Shown one piece after another: positions 1-7,423 of a stretch of DNA of 17,187 nt; within the stretch, counting starts at the first letter, position 1, and each line of letters starts with the position of its first letter. The position numbers were made by a program, and so were the translations under genes. A model generated the notes under the pieces. That model saw only the letters and a list, made by a program, of their open reading frames with translations. It was not told the DNA's origin and did not search any database. Origin of the DNA: Bordetella parapertussis (GTDB lineage: Bacteria > Pseudomonadota > Gammaproteobacteria > Burkholderiales > Burkholderiaceae_C); assembly GCA_945878355.1 (NCBI GenBank), contig CAMCTC010000097.1, positions 1 to 17,187 of the forward strand. Reading direction: 5' to 3'.

Positions 1-21
1 TGATAGGAGCGATTGCGTCCC

Positions 22-561
22 ATGTCGAACCCTTACCGTTTCTGCCCGAGTTGCAGCACCGAACTGCAGCCTGTCGAACAACTCGAAGATGGCGGTCTGA
101 AGACTCGCCTGCGTTGCCCGGCCTGCAGCTGGACGCATTGGAACAACCCGACGCCGGTGCTGGCCGCAGTGATCGAGTGCGCCGACCGGGATGGCCAAGT
201 GCTGCTGGCTCGCAATGCCGCTTGGTCAGGCCGAATGTTCGCGTTGATCACGGGCTTCATGGAAGCCGGTGAGACGGCCGAGGAGGGCATCACGCGGGAG
301 GTGGCCGAGGAGACTTCGCTCGAGGTCTTGTCGCTGGACCTGATCGGGGTCTACGACTTCCAGCGCATGAACCAGGTGATCATTGCCTACCACGCGCTGG
401 CGCGGGGCGATATTCGGCTGTCGCCGGAACTGTCCGAGTACAAGCTGTTTGCGCCTGCCGATCTGGTGTGCTGGCCCGCGGGCACTGGTCACGCGCTGGC
501 TGACTGGTTGCGGCGGCGCGGCATCGAGCCGCGCTACATGGACATGCCGCGCCGTTCCTAA
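22..561 (+). CDS. Zinc-ribbon Nudix hydrolase (NudC-like architecture)
   Basis: Predicted 179-residue cytoplasmic hydrolase of nucleoside-diphosphate-linked substrates; the exact substrate cannot be told. An N-terminal zinc ribbon is formed by two CPxC pairs (C8/C11 and C32/C35), followed by a Nudix fold. The Nudix box runs from G78 to L100 with the catalytic E84 and the REVAEE core at 92-97. The box ends in T-S-L, so the usual glycine near its end is replaced by S99. The ribbon-plus-Nudix order resembles NAD diphosphatase NudC, but the protein is much shorter and lacks NudC's N-terminal domain. I chose the ATG at 22, with AGGAG at 5-9 upstream (12-base spacer); an in-frame TTG at 13 is too close to that site. 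In-frame stops lie directly upstream. tusA follows 32 bases later. Confidence 0.88.
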   Translation: MSNPYRFCPSCSTELQPVEQLEDGGLKTRLRCPACSWTHWNNPTPVLAAVIECADRDGQVLLARNAAWSGRMFALITGFMEAGETAEEGITREVAEETSLEVLSLDLIGVYDFQRMNQVIIAYHALARGDIRLSPELSEYKLFAPADLVCWPAGTGHALADWLRRRGIEPRYMDMPRRS

Positions 562-564
562 AAT
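559..564 (+). promoter_or_regulatory. Possible -10 element for the tusA-like gene
   Basis: TAAAAT matches five of six positions of the sigma-70 -10 consensus. It overlaps the stop codon of the Nudix gene and would place transcription start about 20 bases before the tusA ATG. No good -35 hexamer is visible 16-18 bases upstream, so tusA may simply be co-transcribed with the Nudix gene. Confidence 0.3.
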
Positions 565-593
565 CTTGTTTTTACAGCTGAAAGCTCTCGCCC

Positions 594-821
594 ATGGACG
601 TGCAGAAGGAAGTCGACACCCGCGGGCTGAATTGCCCGCTGCCCATCCTCAAGGCCAAGAAAGCGCTGGCCGAACTGCAGGCCGGCGATCTGCTCAAGGT
701 GCTGTCCACCGATCCGGGCTCAATGCGTGATTTCCAGGCTTTTGCTCGCCAGACCGGACATGAGCTGCTTGAGCAGCAGACGGTCGGCGACGAGTTCATC
801 CACTACCTGCGTCGGCGTTGA
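594..821 (+). CDS. tusA: TusA/SirA-family sulfur carrier protein
   Basis: 75-residue protein of the TusA (SirA/YedF) family, small cytoplasmic carriers that pass sulfur as a cysteine persulfide, in E. coli towards tRNA 2-thiouridine synthesis. The signature is clear: LNCPLPILKAKKAL at 12-25 with the persulfide-forming C14 in a CPxP motif, then an alpha/beta two-layer pattern through GDLLKVLSTDPG at 31-42. Length matches the family (about 75-80). The ATG at 594 gives the canonical N-terminus; the ribosome site is weak. It lies 32 bases after the Nudix gene in the same direction and converges on galU. Several paralogues (TusA, YedF, YeeD) share this fold, so the specific thiolation role is inferred. 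The partner genes tusBCDE are not in the window. Confidence 0.88.
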   Translation: MDVQKEVDTRGLNCPLPILKAKKALAELQAGDLLKVLSTDPGSMRDFQAFARQTGHELLEQQTVGDEFIHYLRRR

Positions 822-846
822 ACACGATCGGCTGGAGCGTGTGAAG

Positions 847-880
847 GCGCTGCGGCTTCGGGCCTGTCGCCGCGAGGCGC
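847..880. terminator. Imperfect GC hairpin between converging tusA and galU
   Basis: GCGGC at 852-856 pairs with GCCGC at 869-873, and GCGC at 847-850 pairs with GCGC at 877-880 across a small internal loop. It sits in the 73-base gap where two genes converge, a natural place for a bidirectional stop. There is no T-run on either side, so intrinsic termination is uncertain. Confidence 0.3.
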
Positions 881-894
881 AGCCCTTGAGGCGG

Positions 895-1761
895 TCAGAG
901 TTCCAGTCCCCTGAGGTAGGCGCGGAAGGATTCTGATACTTCGGGGTGCGACAGCGCCAGTTCCACGTTCGCCTGCAGCCAGCCTTCCTTGCTGCCACAG
1001 TCGTAGCGCCGCCCCTCGTAGCGGTAGGCAAACACTTTTTCGCGCCTCAGCAGCGAGGCGATGCCGTCGGTGAGTTGAATCTCGCCGCCCACGCCGCGCG
1101 GTTGGGTCGCGATCTCGTGGAACACGCCCGGCGTCAGGATGTAGCGTCCAGCCACGCCCAGGCGCGACGGGGCGTCCTCGGGGGCGGGCTTCTCGACGAT
1201 GCAGCTGATGTCGACCATGCGGTCATTGACCGATGTGCCGGCCACGATGCCGTAGCGCCTGGTGTGATCTGCCGGCACTTCTTGCACCGCCAGGATCGAG
1301 GTCCGCCATTCGGTGAACTGGTCGACCATCTGCTTGAGCACTGGCGGCGAGCCGACCATCAGGTCATCGGCGAGCAGCACAGCGAATGGCTCGTTGCCGA
1401 CCAGACGTTCGGCGCACAGCACAGCATGGCCGAGTCCCAGCGCTTGGGCCTGGCGGATATAGATGCACTCCATATCGTGCGGCTTGACGCTGCGAACCAC
1501 CTCGAGCAACCCTGTCTTGCCGGCTTGCTCCAACGCGACTTCGAGCTCGAAGGTCATGTCGAAATGGTCTTCGATCGGGCGCTTGTGGCGGCCTGTGACG
1601 AAGATCATCTCGCGAACGCCGGCGGCATATGCCTCTTCCACCGCGTATTGGATCAGCGGCTTGTCGACCACTGGCAGCATTTCCTTGGGTTGGGCCTTCG
1701 TCGCAGGCAGGAACCGGGTGCCTAAACCGGCGACCGGAAAGATGGCTTTCTTCACCAACAT
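895..1761 (-). CDS. galU: UTP--glucose-1-phosphate uridylyltransferase
   Basis: 288-residue enzyme making UDP-glucose from UTP and glucose-1-phosphate, the precursor for galactose metabolism, LPS core and exopolysaccharide. The nucleotidyltransferase start is unmistakable: [20 protein letters not shown] at 11-30, which includes the catalytic-site K27. Further family blocks are the ADD metal-binding segment near 131-133, VEKP at 189-192, GEIQLTDGI at 226-234 and [11 protein letters not shown] at 254-264. Length is normal (E. coli GalU about 302). The ATG at 1761 is the only plausible start, because the conserved fold begins at residue 4. No Shine-Dalgarno is present; the mRNA instead carries CCTCCTCC directly before the ATG. 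It is the last gene of the leftward set, 168 bases after valS, so it may be co-transcribed or have its own promoter. Confidence 0.96.
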   Translation of the reverse strand: MLVKKAIFPVAGLGTRFLPATKAQPKEMLPVVDKPLIQYAVEEAYAAGVREMIFVTGRHKRPIEDHFDMTFELEVALEQAGKTGLLEVVRSVKPHDMECIYIRQAQALGLGHAVLCAERLVGNEPFAVLLADDLMVGSPPVLKQMVDQFTEWRTSILAVQEVPADHTRRYGIVAGTSVNDRMVDISCIVEKPAPEDAPSRLGVAGRYILTPGVFHEIATQPRGVGGEIQLTDGIASLLRREKVFAYRYEGRRYDCGSKEGWLQANVELALSHPEVSESFRAYLRGLEL

Positions 1762-1929
1762 GGAGGAGGTCCGTTACGCAGTGGATTAGCTGTCATTCTC
1801 ACACGGTGTTTGCGACGCCTGCACTCGCGCTGTGCGGGCAAAGTCACGCTGTGCCGCACCGCGAATCGCTTGCTGGCGCAGGCTCACAGCCAGTCGCAGG
1901 CTGCAGGCCGCCGAACTGTTCTGGCGACC
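1762..1929 (-). other. valS-galU intergenic region
   Basis: 168 bases with no convincing coding potential. Read in the galU direction, a TGTGAGAAT string (hexamer at 1795-1800) resembles an extended -10, but there is no matching -35. GCCTGC recurs three times within about 30 bases shortly after the valS stop. No hairpin with a T-run was seen. The galU-proximal end is the CCTCCTCC run. Confidence 0.35.
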
Positions 1930-4821
1930 TCAAGCCGGCGGCAGTTGCCGTGCCTGATCCTGCAGCCGTACCAGGGTCTGGCTGAACTCGGCCATCCGTG
2001 CGCGCTCTTGTTCGACCACGACCGCAGGCGCCCGCGCGACGAAACTCTCGTTGCCGAGCTTGGCGTGGGCTTTGGTGATCTCGCCTTCCAGGCGAGCGAT
2101 CTCCTTGGCCAGCCTGGCATGTTCGGCAGCGACGTCGATCTCGACGAACAAGGCCATGCGCACGCCGCCTTGCACCGCCACCGGCGATGTCTTGCTGGCT
2201 TGGGCGAACTCGGCCTCGTCGCTGAAGATCTTCACCTCGGACAGCTTGACCAAGGCTTGCAGCAGCGGCGCGGCCTGGGCCATGAATTCGGCCTCGCCGA
2301 TGACATAGAGCGGCACGCGTGCGGCCGGTGACAGGCCCATCTCGCTGCGCAGGCTGCGGCAGGCTGCCACCTGCGACTTGAGCCTGGCCATCCAGGCGTC
2401 TGAGGCCGCGTCCACCCGCTCAAGCTGGGCTTGCGGGTAGGCGGCGCTGGCCACGGTGCTGATGTCGGATGCCGCGTCGGCCGGCTTGCGCCCGGCCACC
2501 ACCGCCACCGTGTGCCACAGTTCGGCGGTGATGAAGGGCGTGATCGGGTGCAACAGGCGCAGCACGGTCTCGAGCACGCGCAGCAGGGTGCGGCGCGTGG
2601 CCCGCTGCTCGGGCAAGCTGCCTGACCTGGCGGCTTCGGCGATCTGCGCCTTGGCGATCTCCAGGTACCAGTCGCAGTACTCGTCCCAGACGAACTGGTA
2701 GATCGCGTTCGCCACGTTGTCCAGGCGATAGTCGGCAAAGCCTGTGGCCACCGCGGCCTCGACCCGCTGCAGCTCACTCGTGATCCACTTGTCGGCGGGC
2801 GAGAACTTCAAATAACCATGGGCAGGCCCGCCGGGCTGGCATTCCGCCTTGCTGTGCTCCTTCAGGCCGCAATCCTGGCCCTCGCAGTTCATCAGCACGA
2901 AGCGGGTCGCGTTCCACAGCTTGTTGCAGAAGTTGCGGTATCCCTCGCAGCGCTTGCTGTCGAAGTTGACGCTGCGACCCAGCGTGGCCATCGCCGCAAA
3001 GGTGAAACGCAACGCGTCAGCGCCATAGGCCGGGATGCCCTCGGGAAACTCTTTCTCGGTGGCCTTGCGAACCTTGGGCGCGTTCTCGGGTTTGCGCAGG
3101 CCGGTGCTGCGCTTGTCGAGCAGCGGTGCGAGTTCGATGCCATCGATCAGGTCGACCGGGTCGAGCACGTTGCCCTCGCTCTTGCTCATCTTCTTGCCCT
3201 GCGCATCAAGCACCAGGCCGTGGATGTACACATGCTTGAACGGCACCTTGCCGGTGAAGTGCTTGGTCATCATGATCATCCTGGCGACCCAGAAGAAAAT
3301 GATGTCGTAGCCGGTGACCAGCACGCTGCTGGGCAGGAACAGGTCTTGTTCCACGGTCTTGGCAGGCCAGCCCAGCGTGGAGAAAGGCACCAATGCCGAC
3401 GAGTACCAGGTGTCGAGCACGTCGGGGTCGCGCGTCAAGGCGCCTTGGTAGCCGGCGGCGTCGGCCTTGGCTCGGGCCTCCGCTTCGTCGCGGCCGACGA
3501 ACAGCTCGCCCGCGTTGCCGTACCAGGCCGGGATCTGGTGGCCCCACCAGAGCTGGCGGCTGATGCACCAATCCTGGATGTTGTTCATCCACTGGTTGTA
3601 GGTGTTGACCCACTGCTCGGGCACGAACTTGACCTCGCCGGACTGAACGACCTCGATCGCCTCCTCGGCAATGCTCTTGCCGTTGTGGCCTGGCTTGCCC
3701 ACCGCGACGAACCACTGGTCGGTCAGCATCGGCTCGATCACCTGGCCGGTGCGGGCGCAGCGCGGCACCTGCAGCTTGTGTTTCTTGGTTTCAACCAGCA
3801 GGCCCGAAGCGTCGAGTTCGGCGACGATTTTCTTGCGGGCGACGAAACGGTCCAGCCCGCGGTAGGCCTCGGGCGCCTCGTCGTTGACCTTGGCGTCGAG
3901 CGTGAAGATCGTGATCATCGCCAGCCCATGGCGCAGGCCGACCTGGTAGTCGTTTTGGTCGTGCGCCGGCGTGACCTTGACCACGCCGGTGCCGAAAGCC
4001 TGGTCGACATAGCTGTCTGCGATCACCGGCACCAGCCGGCCGGTGATCGGCAGCCGCACCTGCCGGCCGATCAGCGCGCTGTAGCGCTCATCCTCAGGGT
4101 GCACCATCACTGCGGTGTCGCCCAGCATCGTCTCTGGGCGGGTGGTGGCCACCACCAGACTGGTCGGAATCCCGGCGGCGGCCAGGCTGCCATCGTCGTC
4201 CACCACCGGGTAGCGGATGTGCCAGAGCCAGCCTTCTTCCTCCTCGCTCTCGACCTCGAGGTCGGACACCGCGCTCTTGAGCACCGGGTCCCAGCTCACC
4301 AGCCGCTTGCCACGGTAGATCAGCCCTTCTTCATACAGCCGCACAAAGGTTTCGGTGACGGTGGCCGACAGGCCTTCATCCATCGTGAAATATTCGTGGT
4401 CCCAGCTCACGCTGTCGCCCATGCGGCGCATCTGGCGCGTGATGGTCGCGCCCGAGGTCTTCTTCCAGTCCCAGACATGCTTGAGGAAAGCTTCGCGGCC
4501 CAGGTCGTGGCGCGACAGGCCAGCCTCTTGCAACTGGCGCTCGACGACGATCTGGGTGGCGATGCCGGCGTGGTCGGTGCCCGGTAGCCACAGCGTGTTG
4601 AAGTCGCGCATGCGGTGGTAGCGCGTCAACGAGTCCATGATGGTCTGGTTGAAGGCGTGCCCCATGTGCAGCGTGCCGGTCACGTTGGGCGGCGGCAACT
4701 GGATGCTGAACGAAGGTTTGTTGCTGTCTAGCGTGGGGGCGTAGAGGCCGCTTTTCTCCCACAGCAGTCCCCAGTGGGCCTCGATGGCGGCGGGTTCAAA
4801 AGACTTGGCGAGTTCGGTCAT
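1930..4821 (-). CDS. valS: Valyl-tRNA synthetase
   Basis: 963-residue class I aminoacyl-tRNA synthetase charging tRNA-Val; cytoplasmic and essential. The ATP-binding HIGH motif appears as HMGH at 52-55 after PPPNVTGT, and the KMSKS loop is at 544-548. The CP1 editing domain, which hydrolyses mischarged Thr-tRNA-Val, spans roughly 195-400 and includes [13 protein letters not shown] at 226-238. The anticodon-binding helical domain follows at about 670-830. The C-terminal 890-960 is the charged coiled-coil arm typical of ValS. Length is close to E. coli ValS (951). The ATG at 4821 gives the normal N-terminus [10 protein letters not shown]; no strong ribosome site is visible. It sits 196 bases after the small lipoprotein gene and 168 bases before galU, all leftward. 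No T-box-like leader is seen. Confidence 0.98.
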   Translation of the reverse strand: MTELAKSFEPAAIEAHWGLLWEKSGLYAPTLDSNKPSFSIQLPPPNVTGTLHMGHAFNQTIMDSLTRYHRMRDFNTLWLPGTDHAGIATQIVVERQLQEAGLSRHDLGREAFLKHVWDWKKTSGATITRQMRRMGDSVSWDHEYFTMDEGLSATVTETFVRLYEEGLIYRGKRLVSWDPVLKSAVSDLEVESEEEEGWLWHIRYPVVDDDGSLAAAGIPTSLVVATTRPETMLGDTAVMVHPEDERYSALIGRQVRLPITGRLVPVIADSYVDQAFGTGVVKVTPAHDQNDYQVGLRHGLAMITIFTLDAKVNDEAPEAYRGLDRFVARKKIVAELDASGLLVETKKHKLQVPRCARTGQVIEPMLTDQWFVAVGKPGHNGKSIAEEAIEVVQSGEVKFVPEQWVNTYNQWMNNIQDWCISRQLWWGHQIPAWYGNAGELFVGRDEAEARAKADAAGYQGALTRDPDVLDTWYSSALVPFSTLGWPAKTVEQDLFLPSSVLVTGYDIIFFWVARMIMMTKHFTGKVPFKHVYIHGLVLDAQGKKMSKSEGNVLDPVDLIDGIELAPLLDKRSTGLRKPENAPKVRKATEKEFPEGIPAYGADALRFTFAAMATLGRSVNFDSKRCEGYRNFCNKLWNATRFVLMNCEGQDCGLKEHSKAECQPGGPAHGYLKFSPADKWITSELQRVEAAVATGFADYRLDNVANAIYQFVWDEYCDWYLEIAKAQIAEAARSGSLPEQRATRRTLLRVLETVLRLLHPITPFITAELWHTVAVVAGRKPADAASDISTVASAAYPQAQLERVDAASDAWMARLKSQVAACRSLRSEMGLSPAARVPLYVIGEAEFMAQAAPLLQALVKLSEVKIFSDEAEFAQASKTSPVAVQGGVRMALFVEIDVAAEHARLAKEIARLEGEITKAHAKLGNESFVARAPAVVVEQERARMAEFSQTLVRLQDQARQLPPA

Positions 4822-4893
4822 GGTGACGGCAGCGCCTGCGAGGGGCCTGGCGTTGGCCGCACTGCGCAGGCGCGCAAGAGATGGGGGACGCTG

Positions 4894-4899
4894 ATTGTA
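4894..4899 (-). promoter_or_regulatory. Possible -10 element for valS
   Basis: On the minus strand this reads TACAAT, five of six matches to the -10 consensus, about 70 bases upstream of the valS ATG. No recognisable -35 lies 16-18 bases further upstream. The rest of the 196-base gap (4822-5015) shows no credible gene. Confidence 0.25.
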
Positions 4900-5015
4900 G
4901 GGGTGGTGCCAGCGCGCGCAGTGGTCGCGACAGGTCGTTCAGCGCTTGCTTGCGGGCCACCTCGGCGCAGCAGGCCGCACCGCGTTGGCACACCCTTCGG
5001 CTGCTGCCGCAGGCC

Positions 5016-5225
5016 TCATTTCTTGCCCGGCGTGACCACTTCGACGGTTTTCTCTATCACCTTGCCGGCGGCCGAGACACCGGTCGACACCACCGCGCCT
5101 GTCACGCTGATGACTGCGCCAGCCGCAGCGCCTGCGACGCTGACCACCGCACAGCTGCACAGTGCCGAGGCCAGCAGCGCGGCGCTCAGGCTGCGAATCA
5201 TCGAAGCGATGGTTTGAGGGGTCAT
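5016..5225 (-). CDS. Small lipoprotein, 69 residues, translationally coupled
   Basis: A short, low-complexity protein with a lipoprotein signal: MIRSLSAALLASALC-SC (from M9), the acylated cysteine probably being C25 in the lipobox L-C-S-C. The mature part is about 45 residues of alternating Ala/Gly/Val/Ser/Thr (VAGAAAGAVISVTGAVV), ending in a short charged tail, KVIEKTVEVVTPGKK. Similar small A/G/V-rich lipoproteins occur widely in proteobacteria, without known function. The ATG at 5225 overlaps the TGA of the upstream membrane-protein gene as ATGA, which argues for translational coupling and for this start over a much longer in-frame extension; M9 (at 5201) is an alternative. Neither has a Shine-Dalgarno. 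A membrane-stability or envelope role with its partner is only a guess. Confidence 0.72.
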   Translation of the reverse strand: MTPQTIASMIRSLSAALLASALCSCAVVSVAGAAAGAVISVTGAVVSTGVSAAGKVIEKTVEVVTPGKK

Positions 5226-6052
5226 GATTTGCTTGGGTTGAGTGGGGGCTCTGGCTCGCCGAAGGTGTCGGTGAAGCTGAACCACAGCGAGACGTAGAAA
5301 ACTGTTGAAAAGACCAGCCCTATCGGCATCGTCAGCAGGCCCAGCGCCTGGCGGGCGCCGGTCAGCATGCCCACCACCATCACCAGCAGCGCGACGGCCG
5401 TCATCAGGCCAGCCCAGCCCAGCAGATAGACCGCGAAGGCTGCGCGGGTTCGCCACAGCGCCAGCGTGCTCGTGAACATCGCTTGAACCAAGCTTTGTCC
5501 GCCCCAGTGCACCAATGCCGGCGCATGCCAGAAAGGCACTGACAGCAGTCCGGCCAGCCCGACCCGCACCAACATGCCTTGCACCAATCGGGGATCGGCC
5601 AGCACGGCTTCGAGCTGAGGCGATGGCTTGCCGTCAGCACCAGTCTGTGAGATCAGGCGCTGCAGTTTTTCGAACAAGCCGCCGTCGACCCAATCGGCCA
5701 ACGCGATCACCGTCATCGAGGCGATCGCATAGCCGGCGCACAGCAACCACTGCGCCCGTCGCCTTGCCCGGTCTGGATGGCGCAGGCCGTCGACGAGTTG
5801 CAACGCATGCGCCGGCCCACCGGCCAGCGTGCTTCGGCTCGCCACCATGAAGCCCAGGCTGAGCATCGGCAGCAAGGCCATGCCCAGCGGCCCACCCAGC
5901 ACCGGTACCAACACCATCAGCAGCATCACCGACAGGAAGAAGAAGGTGAACAAGGCAGCGAAAGCGATGGGTCTGCGCCACCACAATGCGAAGGCTTGTC
6001 GTATCCATTGCCAGCCCTGGGCGGGCGCCACGGGGTGAAGTCGAAGTCCCAT
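5222..6052 (-). CDS. BPSS1780-family inner-membrane protein
   Basis: 276-residue integral membrane protein with about six hydrophobic spans (roughly 29-50, 52-71, 100-119, 159-182, 204-230, 236-260). The N-terminus has a conserved amphipathic stretch, GWQWIRQAFALWWRRP at 13-28, then a strongly hydrophobic first span, a pattern I recognise from the BPSS1780 family of beta-proteobacterial membrane proteins found next to thrB and polA. No catalytic motif is visible and function is unknown. A polar loop at about 120-158 separates the third and fourth spans. The ATG at 6052 is 27 bases after the thrB stop. Its TGA overlaps the ATG of the following 69-residue lipoprotein, so the two are probably made together. 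Confidence 0.85.
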   Translation of the reverse strand: MGLRLHPVAPAQGWQWIRQAFALWWRRPIAFAALFTFFFLSVMLLMVLVPVLGGPLGMALLPMLSLGFMVASRSTLAGGPAHALQLVDGLRHPDRARRRAQWLLCAGYAIASMTVIALADWVDGGLFEKLQRLISQTGADGKPSPQLEAVLADPRLVQGMLVRVGLAGLLSVPFWHAPALVHWGGQSLVQAMFTSTLALWRTRAAFAVYLLGWAGLMTAVALLVMVVGMLTGARQALGLLTMPIGLVFSTVFYVSLWFSFTDTFGEPEPPLNPSKS

Positions 6053-6079
6053 GCGGTGATTGAGTTGTTTGCTGCGGGG

Positions 6080-7048
6080 TCAGTGCGCCGGGTGCCAAGG
6101 CTTGTCCACCCTGGCGCGCAGCACGCGCTCGAAGTGGCCCGGATCCTTGGGCTCGAGCAGGCTGGCTTCGCGCGGCAGGTGCTTGTCGCCCAGTCGCGAC
6201 AGCCAGAAGCGCAGCGCGGCGGCGCGCATCATCGCTGGCAGCAAGCGGGTTTCGGCACCGGCCAGAGGGCGCACTTGCTCGTAGGCTTGAACCAGGGCTT
6301 GTGCCCGGTCCTCGTCCAGAGAGGCGTTGTCGGCGGCCAGGCACCAGTCGTTCAGGCACACGGCCAGGTCGTACGCGAAGCGGTCGATGCCGGCAAAGTA
6401 GAAATCGAAACAACCGGTGAGCTTTTCATGTCCCGGCAGGCCGTCGAACAACACGTTGTCTCGGAACAGATCGGCATGCACTGCGCCACGGGGCAGCGCA
6501 GCGTATGAGGGCGACGCCGCCAGTTGTTGCTGGAAGCTCAGCTCAGCGCTCAGCAACTGGCGCTGCGCCTTGCTGAGGTGTTGCTGCACTTGCGGCGCCA
6601 TCTGCTGCCACCAAGCCAGGCCCCGAAGATTGGTCTGGCGCAGCGCGAAATCGGCCACGCCCAGGTGCATGCGGGCCAGGACTTGACCGAGCTGTGCGCA
6701 GTGATGCAGGTCAGGCGCGAGTTGGTGTTGGCCCGGCAGTCGGTTGACCAGCGCCGCCGGCTTGCCCGCGACTTCATGCAGCAACAGGCCTTGGGAATCG
6801 GCGAGCGGTTCAGGCACCGGCAGGTCTCGCTGCGCAAGATGCTGCATCAAGCCGAGGTAGAACGGCAGTTGCGTGGGCTGCAGGCGCTCGAACAGCGTCA
6901 GCACCCATTGCCCTTGGTCGGTGCTGACAAAGTAGTTGGTGTTCTCGATGCCTGCGCTGATGCCTTCGATGGCTTGCAACTCACCGGCACCCAGCCTGCG
7001 GGTCAATGCTCCAGCCTCGTTGGCCGATACCTCGGTGAAGACGGCCAT
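6080..7048 (-). CDS. thrB: Homoserine kinase, APH-fold type
   Basis: 322-residue kinase phosphorylating L-homoserine, the step before threonine synthase. This is the aminoglycoside-phosphotransferase-fold type found in pseudomonads and beta-proteobacteria, not the GHMP-kinase ThrB of E. coli. The evidence is the N-terminal block MAVFTEVSANE and GISAGIENTNYF at 29-40, the catalytic loop HADLFRDNVLF at 191-201 (D193 base, N198 metal ligand), the DFYFAG metal-binding segment from D215, and LNDWC at 232-236. Length equals the family (about 316-325). The ATG at 7048 begins three bases after the stop of the upstream lipoprotein gene, with no Shine-Dalgarno, suggesting coupled translation. The neighbourhood (DUF2782-like gene, thrB, polA) matches my memory of the Pseudomonas arrangement. 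Confidence 0.95.
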   Translation of the reverse strand: MAVFTEVSANEAGALTRRLGAGELQAIEGISAGIENTNYFVSTDQGQWVLTLFERLQPTQLPFYLGLMQHLAQRDLPVPEPLADSQGLLLHEVAGKPAALVNRLPGQHQLAPDLHHCAQLGQVLARMHLGVADFALRQTNLRGLAWWQQMAPQVQQHLSKAQRQLLSAELSFQQQLAASPSYAALPRGAVHADLFRDNVLFDGLPGHEKLTGCFDFYFAGIDRFAYDLAVCLNDWCLAADNASLDEDRAQALVQAYEQVRPLAGAETRLLPAMMRAAALRFWLSRLGDKHLPREASLLEPKDPGHFERVLRARVDKPWHPAH

Positions 7049-7051
7049 CGA

Positions 7052-7357
7052 TCAGAACGTCAGCACGGACCACACGCGCTGGCCGGCAGCGTCGCGGTTG
7101 CTCGACAAGTCGCTGCCTGCCGCAGGCGGCAGGATGTCGTAGTCACGGGCACCCGGCACCTTGGAATGCACGGTCAGTCGTTGGGTCTGGCCGCGCACCC
7201 GCAACTCGTCGACGCGCACGTTGTCGTCCTCGCTGACGAGTCGCTGCACCGAGGCCTCGGTGCTGCCGCTGGTCCGCTGGGCCATGCCGCTGGCGCAGCC
7301 CGTCAACTCGCCGACGGCCAGCAGTCCGGCCAACAACGGCAGAAGTGAGATTTTCAT
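7052..7357 (-). CDS. Small lipoprotein, DUF2782-like
   Basis: 101-residue protein with a signal peptide and lipobox: MKISLLPLLAGLLAVGELTGC, the acylated cysteine being C21 in L-T-G-C. The mature region is charged (SEDDNVRVDELRVRGQ) and ends in a beta-rich tail with the pattern RVRGQTQRLTVHSKV, DYDILPPAAG and VWSVLTF. That pattern and the position directly upstream of thrB and beside polA resemble the DUF2782 proteins of pseudomonads, though I cannot confirm this without a profile search. Function is unknown; it is probably anchored in an envelope membrane. It is the first gene of the leftward operon and shares a 66-base divergent region with polA. No Shine-Dalgarno precedes the ATG at 7357. 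Confidence 0.78.
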   Translation of the reverse strand: MKISLLPLLAGLLAVGELTGCASGMAQRTSGSTEASVQRLVSEDDNVRVDELRVRGQTQRLTVHSKVPGARDYDILPPAAGSDLSSNRDAAGQRVWSVLTF

Positions 7358-7423
7358 GTCCGGATTCTAGGTGCCGGGCCTGCTGAGCTGCGACAAAGCC
7401 AATCCGCGACCACAATCCGACCC
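7358..7423. promoter_or_regulatory. Divergent promoter region, polA versus lipoprotein/thrB operon
   Basis: Only 66 bases separate two start codons. Towards polA, CACAAT at 7411-7416 resembles a -10. Towards the lipoprotein gene, TAGAAT (minus strand, 7369 to 7364) resembles a -10. Both lie within 6-8 bases of their ATG, and neither gene has a Shine-Dalgarno. No strong -35 was found for either, so the real promoters may be elsewhere. Confidence 0.35.

Noticed and set aside
2818..4587. 589-codon open frame opposite valS
   Set aside because: It lies wholly antisense to a clear synthetase gene. Long antisense frames are expected in GC-rich codon-biased DNA, and the translation is low-complexity (A/L/V/H/D-rich) with no recognisable domain.
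4796..4993. 65-codon minus-strand frame in the gap before valS
   Set aside because: Its end overlaps the valS start, there is no ribosome site or signal, and the Arg/Cys-rich composition looks like translated GC-rich noise.
4962..5009. Possible terminator hairpin after the small lipoprotein gene (GCAGCAG with CTGCTGC)
   Set aside because: Seven pairs with a 27-base loop and no T-run; too weak to call in GC-rich sequence.
5226..5456. N-terminal extension of the small lipoprotein frame
   Set aside because: The extra 77 codons run opposite no signal and inside the membrane-protein gene. The lipoprotein signal begins only after the ATGA overlap at 5222-5225.
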